The notes beneath the pieces were generated by a model. It saw nothing but the letters and a program-made list of their open reading frames with translations. It ran no database searches and was not told the origin of the DNA. Below are positions 5,031 to 9,303 of a stretch of DNA of 9,303 bases, piece by piece. The translations under genes and the position numbers were made by a program. The stretch comes from an uncultured Oscillospiraceae bacterium (GTDB lineage: Bacteria > Bacillota > Clostridia > Oscillospirales > Acutalibacteraceae): positions 1 to 9,303 of the forward strand of contig URRG01000066.1 of assembly GCA_900550095.1 (NCBI GenBank), in the 5' to 3' direction. Each line of letters starts with the position of its first letter. Position 1 is the first letter of the stretch.

Positions 5031-5117
5031 ATTTCATTCCCTCTTTTCCCGGAGCCGCTCCCGCCCTCCAGGTGATACCAGCCCCCGCCTATGGGAGCTC
5101 CATCCTGCAGCCTCAGT

Positions 5118-5639
5118 CTATTCCGCCAACTGGAACAGGGAAGCCGCGGGATTTGTCCGATATACATTCGCATACACCCATGACTCCGGAAGACTGCGGG
5201 AAAGGGGTTCCCCTCCCACTTCAAAATGAGGGCCTGCGATATCCAGTACAGCGCATAGGAGAAGCACCACCACAGCCCCCTTCAAAAAACCGAAAACCGC
5301 TCCCAGCGCTCTGTTCAGCATATTGAGAACCGGCAGCTTGAAGAGCATGTCGAGGGCCTTTGCCGCCACACGGACCAAAAGCTGCAGCGCGGTGAAAAGG
5401 ATCAGGGCGGAACAGGCCCGAAGGATCGAAACCGCCATATCGTCCTTCATGGCGTCCTTGAGGACGGAGCAGAGAAAATCCGCGAAATAGCCGGAAAACA
5501 TAGCCGTTGCAATCAACGCGGCTATTCCTCCCACAAATTCCACAAGAGAGCGGACAAAGCCCCTGTAAACGCCGACCGCTACCAGTATGCCCGCCAAAAG
5601 GATAAACATAACATCCAGTGCGATTCCCATGCTTCCCAT
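5118..5639 (-). CDS. CvpA-family membrane protein
   Basis: A small polytopic membrane protein of the CvpA (colicin V production) family. In Gram-positive bacteria its role is unsettled; links to envelope homeostasis have been proposed. From the ATG at 5639 it has 173 residues, the normal family size, with four hydrophobic segments at about 5-22, 30-50, 70-92 and 110-132. The family's YRGFVRSL/VEFVGG pattern follows the first segment. Start choice: AAAGG lies seven bases before the ATG at 5639. The longer reading from GTG 5690 (190 residues) has no ribosome binding site and adds a charged, unlikely N-terminus. ATG 5630 is also possible. It is first in a cvpA-pgsA-clpE group with its own promoter at 5739-5767. 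The 87 bases before pgsA hold no separate gene. Confidence 0.85.
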   Translation of the reverse strand: MGSMGIALDVMFILLAGILVAVGVYRGFVRSLVEFVGGIAALIATAMFSGYFADFLCSVLKDAMKDDMAVSILRACSALILFTALQLLVRVAAKALDMLFKLPVLNMLNRALGAVFGFLKGAVVVLLLCAVLDIAGPHFEVGGEPLSRSLPESWVYANVYRTNPAASLFQLAE

Positions 5640-5738
5640 ACCTTTACCTTTCTCCCCCGAAATTCCTTTATCCCGCCCGCGGCTTATCACAGACCGGAAA
5701 CAGCCCCGAGTTTTTGCTCCAAAACACTTTCACGGGAC

Positions 5739-5767
5739 AGTATACCACAGATTTTCCGGTCATACAA
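5739..5767 (-). promoter_or_regulatory. Extended -10 promoter of the cvpA-pgsA-clpE group
   Basis: On the minus strand the -10 TATACT (5744-5739) is preceded by TGG, making an extended -10. The -35 is TTGTAT (5767-5762), 17 bases away and only half consensus. The predicted start is near 5732, about 93 bases before the cvpA ATG. It lies in the 180-base gap after the upstream gene, which contains no other gene. Confidence 0.55.
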
Positions 5768-5804
5768 GTTTCAGTGATGTTACCGTTGACGCCCTCTTTC
5801 AGCG

Positions 5805-5818
5805 GCGCGGCCCCGCGC
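5805..5818 (-). other. GC hairpin directly after the DUF5711-like gene
   Basis: GCGCG (5805-5809) and CGCGC (5814-5818) form a short, very stable stem with a 4-base loop, touching the stop codon of the upstream gene at 5819. No T-run follows, so it is not a standard terminator. It may slow polymerase or protect the 3' end. Confidence 0.4.
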
Positions 5819-7096
5819 TTACCGCGCGAGAGATACCATACGGATCTCGGAAACCCCCAGGATATAAGCGGAGGTTTCGTCCCGCATGGCTACCGCTATG
5901 CCGTCCGAACCGGCCTCCGCCTGCCCCGCGGGGGAACCGTCCGATATAGAGTACCCGCTGAGCACACCGCCGCCCAGGACAGCCACCGTATTCCCCGCAA
6001 TGGAAACGCTCTCCATGGCGCTTCCCACAGAGATGGTTTTCCTAACGGCTCCGTCGTGCCCCAAAAGGATCAATTCGCCGCTTGAGGCGGTGTCGTAAGG
6101 AAGCAGGCAGAGGGCCGTCACATCGTCCCCCACGTCGTAGGAAGCCAGCTGCCGGGAACCGTATTCATACACCTGGGGGCTGCCGCCCGAAGGAACCACC
6201 ACCGTTCTGGTATCCCCCACCGCCACAGCCGTCCCGTCCGGGCAGATATATGCGCCCAGAAACAGCGTATCTTCATATTCCCCCAGAGGTTCCTGGCTTT
6301 CCGTGCTGTTCATATCCAAAAGATACAGGGAAGAGAGAAGGGCGCCGTCTTTGGAGGAGACGCCTGTCACAAGGGCTTTCCCCCCGCCTCCGTCCACAGC
6401 TACGGCCGTAGGGTAAGCAGAAGAAAACCGATAGCGGAAGCGCTCCTCGTTTTCGGGCGTATATACGGTGAGCTTGCCGAAATACCCCTCGGCCTCTGTC
6501 AGCAGGGCGTAAGTGCCCTCCGAGGAAATCCCGCCGCCAAATATTTTTTCCTCCCCCGTCTCTTTCACAAGGGTCTTAGTGTAGCTTTCCACCTGATACC
6601 CCTTCCCGCCCAGGTTATATACCAGCATCCTTGTGCCTGCCAGCTTCAGGGCGGGCGTGGTAAAGCTGTGCTGTCTGCTCATAAGCTCCTTGGCGGTGGA
6701 ATTCATCACCGTCAAATGAGTGTCGCTCACCATAACCAGATCGCCGTTGGAGGAATCGAAATTCCCTTCGGCCACGGTGCTGCCTATGATCGGGGTGGGA
6801 TATCCGTCTCCCACACCCATACCCACGATTTTCTCATGAAGCCAGTCCACCACCGTTTCGGGATGAAGGTTATCCCGGTTCAGCCACAGAAACAGCCCCA
6901 GAAACGCCGCCAGAAGAATCAGGAAAATTTTGATCAGACGGCTCCACATCGGAGAAAGGCGTTTTTTCTTCCGCTTATCCCTTTTGCGCCGGTCCTCATA
7001 TTCGTCAGGCTCCGTCCCGCGGAGCTTTTCCCGTTCCTCCCAGTCCTCCGTTTGTTTTTTCCATCGGCTGGAAGCCGCGCGTTTTCCTTTATCCAT
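5819..7096 (-). CDS. DUF5711-like single-pass membrane protein with predicted extracellular repeat domain
   Basis: Function unknown. From the ATG at 7096 it has 425 residues. A very charged cytoplasmic N-terminus (about 1-50, ending in a Lys/Arg-rich stretch RRKRDKRKKKR) precedes one membrane helix, IKIFLILLAAFLGLFLWL at about 55-72. The remaining 350 residues should face outside. They contain repeated short beta-rich blocks ending in GD/SDG/DGG turns (for example SSEGTYALLTE, CPDGTAVAVG, VAVLGGGVLSGY), as in a beta-propeller. This architecture and the position next to cvpA recall the DUF5711 family of Clostridia, which I assign from memory of the fold pattern. Start choice: ATG 7096 has GGTG six bases upstream and overlaps the stop of an 8-codon leader ORF. 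GTG 7108 (429 residues) is the alternative. No cysteines suggesting a lipoprotein are seen at the N-terminus. Confidence 0.8.
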   Translation of the reverse strand: MDKGKRAASSRWKKQTEDWEEREKLRGTEPDEYEDRRKRDKRKKKRLSPMWSRLIKIFLILLAAFLGLFLWLNRDNLHPETVVDWLHEKIVGMGVGDGYPTPIIGSTVAEGNFDSSNGDLVMVSDTHLTVMNSTAKELMSRQHSFTTPALKLAGTRMLVYNLGGKGYQVESYTKTLVKETGEEKIFGGGISSEGTYALLTEAEGYFGKLTVYTPENEERFRYRFSSAYPTAVAVDGGGGKALVTGVSSKDGALLSSLYLLDMNSTESQEPLGEYEDTLFLGAYICPDGTAVAVGDTRTVVVPSGGSPQVYEYGSRQLASYDVGDDVTALCLLPYDTASSGELILLGHDGAVRKTISVGSAMESVSIAGNTVAVLGGGVLSGYSISDGSPAGQAEAGSDGIAVAMRDETSAYILGVSEIRMVSLAR

Positions 7097-7115
7097 GCCA
7101 TTCACCACGCTTCAT
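7089..7115 (-). CDS. Eight-codon leader ORF overlapping the start of the DUF5711-like gene
   Basis: ATG at 7115 begins MKRGEWHG and ends at TAA 7091-7089. The purine tract AGAGAGGA (7130-7123) lies seven bases upstream, the best ribosome binding site in this gap. The downstream gene's ATG (7096-7094) lies inside the leader's last codons (ATGGATAA), in another frame. The layout fits translational coupling: ribosomes loaded at the strong site stop and restart at 7096. It could also mark an old frameshift in the downstream gene's N-terminus. Expression is not shown. Confidence 0.4.
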   Translation of the reverse strand: MKRGEWHG

Positions 7116-7186
7116 GAAAAAATCCTCTCTTTTCGGCCTCCGGCCATTTGGCCGAAGATATGGCTTCAGCCTGCTTCCTTTTTCCG

Positions 7187-7203
7187 CGCCGCAGGCTGCG
7201 GCG
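7187..7203 (-). other. GC hairpin between truA and the DUF5711-like gene
   Basis: CGCCGCA (7187-7193) and TGCGGCG (7197-7203) form a perfect 7-bp stem with a 3-base loop, 17 bases past the truA stop. On the minus strand it is followed by CGGAAAAAGG, not by T, so it is not an intrinsic terminator. A second stem, TTCGGCC/GGCCGAA, lies at 7133-7157. Confidence 0.4.
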
Positions 7204-7219
7204 AACATACAGGCCCCGT

Positions 7220-7978
7220 TCAGACTCCTGATTCTATCCCCTCGTAAAAGACCCGGTTCAGATAGAGCCCCTGGGCAGGGGCTGTGGGCCCCGCTTTGGA
7301 ACGGTCCCCCGACTGCAGGATGGCGGGGATCTCCTCTGCCCGGAGCTTCCCCTGGGATACATACAGCATGGTCCCCACCAGGATGCGCACCATATTATAG
7401 AGGAACCCGTCCGCCGCCACCCGGTAGATCACCATATCCCCCTCCCGGCGCCATTCCGAGACGGTGATAGTGCGGACCATATTCTCCCGTTCCCGGGAAT
7501 CCGCCCGGCAGAAGGCCGAGAAATCGTGGCTCCCCAGAAAATGCCCGGCAGCCTCGTTCATGGCCTCCACCTGAAGCGGGTAATAATAATGATACGCCCG
7601 GGCGCGCAAAAAGGGGCTGCGCACCCGTGCGTTCCAGATACAGTATTCATATTCCTTCCCCCGGCAGGAATAGCGGGCATGGAATTCCTCCGGCACCTCC
7701 CTGCAGGAAAGCACCGCAATATCCTCCGGCAGAAAGTGATTGAGGGCGCCCACAAGACGGGCACAGGGAATGGTGTGCTCTGTCTTCATGCTCAGGCAGA
7801 ACTGCCTGGCATGCACGCCCGTATCCGTCCGGCTGCAGCCCTTCAGGCTGGGGCAAACACCCAAGACCCTTCCGGCAGCTTCCTGAAAGGCCTGCTGCAC
7901 TGTCCGGGCATTATCCTGCACCTGCCAGCCGTGATAGGCTGCGCCGTCATATGCGATTGTAAGCAGAAGATTGCGCAC
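7220..7978 (-). CDS. truA: tRNA pseudouridine(38-40) synthase TruA
   Basis: A cytoplasmic enzyme that converts uridines 38-40 of the tRNA anticodon arm to pseudouridine, with no cofactor. At 252 residues it has the usual TruA length. The catalytic aspartate is D52 in the conserved GCSRTDTGVHA block (47-57). Other family landmarks are the N-terminal AYDGAAYHGWQ (9-19), the YEYCIWN strand (114-120), FSAFCRA (153-159), FLYNMVRILVGTML (192-205) and the C-terminal GPTAPAQGLYL. The start is GTG at 7978, with GGTGAG a few bases upstream; the next Met lies well inside the fold. It follows ecfT by 116 bases, the common Bacillota order ecfA1-ecfA2-ecfT-truA. The usual next genes, rplM and rpsI, are not found here. 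Confidence 0.96.
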   Translation of the reverse strand: MRNLLLTIAYDGAAYHGWQVQDNARTVQQAFQEAAGRVLGVCPSLKGCSRTDTGVHARQFCLSMKTEHTIPCARLVGALNHFLPEDIAVLSCREVPEEFHARYSCRGKEYEYCIWNARVRSPFLRARAYHYYYPLQVEAMNEAAGHFLGSHDFSAFCRADSRERENMVRTITVSEWRREGDMVIYRVAADGFLYNMVRILVGTMLYVSQGKLRAEEIPAILQSGDRSKAGPTAPAQGLYLNRVFYEGIESGV

Positions 7979-8094
7979 GGCAGCTCACCCGCTTTCCATT
8001 CTTTATTTTGCCCCTTTGCCCCCGTACCTTCCCGAAGCGAAGAGCAGAGAAGCACAGATATCCGAAAAGCCTCGGCTCCGCCTCGCTCACGGCC

Positions 8095-8910
8095 TCAGCG
8101 GACGGCTCCCGGGAGATAGATGTTGATAAGCACGATCCCTGTGCAGAGCAGAAGCGAAAACACCGTGACCGCCACATCGCTCCTGCCGGCCTTGAGCACC
8201 TTCATCCTGGTGCGCCCTTCCCCGCCGTGGTAGCAGCGGCATTCCATGGCCATGGCCAGATCATAGGCCCGGCGAAAGGCCGAGACAAAGAGGGGGATCA
8301 ATATGGGGATGAGCGCCTTGACCCGCTGCATGAAACCGCCGCTTTCCATGTCGGCCCCCCTGGCCTTCTGGGCGCTCATGATCTTATCCGTCTCTTCCAG
8401 CAGAGTGGGGACAAACCGCAGGGCGATGGTCATCATCATAGCGATCTCATGCACCTTCACATGGAACACCTTCAGAGGCCGCAGAAGCCGCTCGATAGCG
8501 TCCGTCAGCGCCGTGGGAGAGGTGGTGAAGGTGAGGGCCGCGCTCAGAAGCATCAGGCACACGATGCGGATGGTGATGAACACCGCCCGGTTCACGCCCC
8601 CCTCTGTGATCTGCATGAAGCCGATCTGCACCAGAACCCGGCCGGAGCCGTAAAACAGGTTCAGGATGGAGGTAAAGGCCACCACAAATATGATCGCCTT
8701 CAGGCTTTTGAAGTACTGCCTGAGAGGGATGCGGGAAAGGAGCAGAACAGCAGCCACCAGCGCCACCATAACACCCATCCCCACATAGCCGTTGGCCACA
8801 AACAGGAAGATGATAAACAAAAACGTCAGGGAGATTTTCACCCGGGGATCCATCCTGTGGATAAAGGATTTGCCGGGAATATACTGCCCGAGGGCGATAT
8901 CACGAATCAT
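8095..8910 (-). CDS. ecfT: Energy-coupling factor transporter transmembrane protein EcfT
   Basis: The membrane scaffold of a group II ECF transporter. It joins the two ATPases EcfA1/EcfA2 to exchangeable substrate-binding S-proteins that bring in vitamins or metals. At 271 residues it matches the family. The N-terminal motif HRMDPRVK (18-25) is conserved in EcfT. Hydrophobic segments lie at about 26-40, 42-58, 72-88, 108-130, 198-212 and 246-266. The coupling helices end in the two short motifs that contact the ATPases: ARG at 183-185 and CRC at 224-226 (in AMECRCYHGGEGRTRM), the second replacing the textbook ARG. The ATG at 8910 has AAAGGAGG eight bases upstream, and the gene overlaps ecfA2 by 11 bases, so translation is coupled. 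Confidence 0.95.
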   Translation of the reverse strand: MIRDIALGQYIPGKSFIHRMDPRVKISLTFLFIIFLFVANGYVGMGVMVALVAAVLLLSRIPLRQYFKSLKAIIFVVAFTSILNLFYGSGRVLVQIGFMQITEGGVNRAVFITIRIVCLMLLSAALTFTTSPTALTDAIERLLRPLKVFHVKVHEIAMMMTIALRFVPTLLEETDKIMSAQKARGADMESGGFMQRVKALIPILIPLFVSAFRRAYDLAMAMECRCYHGGEGRTRMKVLKAGRSDVAVTVFSLLLCTGIVLINIYLPGAVR

Positions 8911-9303
8911 TCTGCACGCCTCCTTTCCCCAGAAGGGGCAGCAGCTGCCGCAGGGCCTGCTCCATTGTGAGAGCTGTCCCCACAGGCCAGCCGTTTTCTT
9001 TCAGGCGGGCCATGATCTTGGTGATCTCCGGCACCCGAAGCCCCATTTCCTCCAGTTCCTTATCCCGGGAGAAGACCTTTTCCGTGGAATCGAACATAGC
9101 CGCCTTTGAATCGTTCATAACGAGGATCTTTTCCGCCGTGCGGGCAATATCCTCCATGCTGTGAGAAACAAGCAGCACCGTGTTTTTCCGCACCTGGTGG
9201 TATCCCACGATCTGCGAGAGGAGCACATCCCGCCCTCTGGGATCCAGCCCGGCGGTGGGCTCGTCCAGGATCAGCAGCTTCGGGTCGTTCAGCATGGCTA
9301 CGG
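8900..9303 (-). CDS. ecfA2: Energy-coupling factor ATPase EcfA2, C-terminal part (cut by window edge)
   Basis: An ABC-type ATPase subunit on the cytoplasmic face of the ECF transporter. Only the last 134 codons are inside the window; the frame continues through the edge, so the ATG at 9295 is internal and not the start. Visible motifs are Walker B with the catalytic glutamate, LLILDEP; the D-loop AGLDP; and the H-loop histidine in LLVSHSMED. Walker A, the Q-loop and the signature motif lie upstream, outside the window. A C-terminal extension of about 70 residues follows the H-loop, as in EcfA proteins. The stop TGA (8902-8900) overlaps the ecfT start. Its place just before ecfT indicates EcfA2 rather than EcfA1. 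Confidence 0.92.
   Translation of the reverse strand, partial: VAMLNDPKLLILDEPTAGLDPRGRDVLLSQIVGYHQVRKNTVLLVSHSMEDIARTAEKILVMNDSKAAMFDSTEKVFSRDKELEEMGLRVPEITKIMARLKENGWPVGTALTMEQALRQLLPLLGKGGVQNDS

Noticed and set aside
5060..5100. T-box-like GGTATCACC in the cvpA-pgsA gap
   Set aside because: It lacks the AGGGTGGnACCGCG antiterminator core, the specifier loop and a terminator, and pgsA is not a typical T-box target.
5027..5224. Minus-strand 65-codon frame between cvpA and pgsA with its TGA overlapping the pgsA ATG
   Set aside because: It starts inside cvpA in another frame without a ribosome site; the stop/start overlap is probably chance.
8008..8970. Plus-strand 320-codon frame opposite ecfT
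   Set aside because: His/Gln-rich artefact of the antisense of membrane-helix codons; ecfT is well supported on the other strand.

Overview
This window reads as chromosomal DNA of a Gram-positive anaerobe, most likely class Clostridia and probably near Lachnospiraceae. Evidence: consensus sigma-A promoters, AGGAGG-type ribosome binding sites, CCA-encoding tRNA genes, a ClpE-type zinc-finger Clp ATPase, the ecfA-ecfT-truA gene order, and a DUF5711-like membrane protein next to cvpA. No species call is possible. Every gene supported here lies on the minus strand, so transcription runs from high to low coordinates.

Layout from the right end: a truncated ecfA2 overlaps ecfT (the energy-coupling module of a vitamin/micronutrient ECF transporter), followed by truA (tRNA pseudouridine synthase) and a single-pass membrane protein with a predicted extracellular repeat domain (DUF5711-like). 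An 8-codon leader ORF with a strong ribosome binding site overlaps the start of that gene. An extended -10 promoter then starts a cvpA - pgsA - clpE group (membrane protein, phosphatidylglycerophosphate synthase, Clp unfoldase) that ends in a hairpin terminator.

Next, a perfect TTGACA-N17-TATAAT promoter drives a five-gene tRNA cluster (Gly-TCC, Arg-TCT, His-GTG, Gln-TTG, Lys-TTT) closed by a 15-bp terminator hairpin. Beyond it is an AT-rich GNAT acetyltransferase gene with its own promoter. A lone tRNA T-arm-like sequence and a terminator follow it, which suggests a small acquired segment beside the tRNA genes.

Positions 57-628 hold no convincing protein gene. They contain several strong hairpins, one of which pairs fully only as minus-strand RNA (17 bp with G-U pairs), so a structured small RNA is possible. 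At the left edge the first 18 codons of a Fur/PerR-family regulator are visible, with a clear promoter and a three-half-site inverted/direct repeat that looks like an autoregulatory operator.

Most of the window is ordinary housekeeping sequence. The parts that deserve follow-up are the structured intergenic region (about 217-557), the acquired-looking acetyltransferase segment, the Fur-type operator and the leader ORF. I see no phage, insertion sequence, CRISPR array or defence system.
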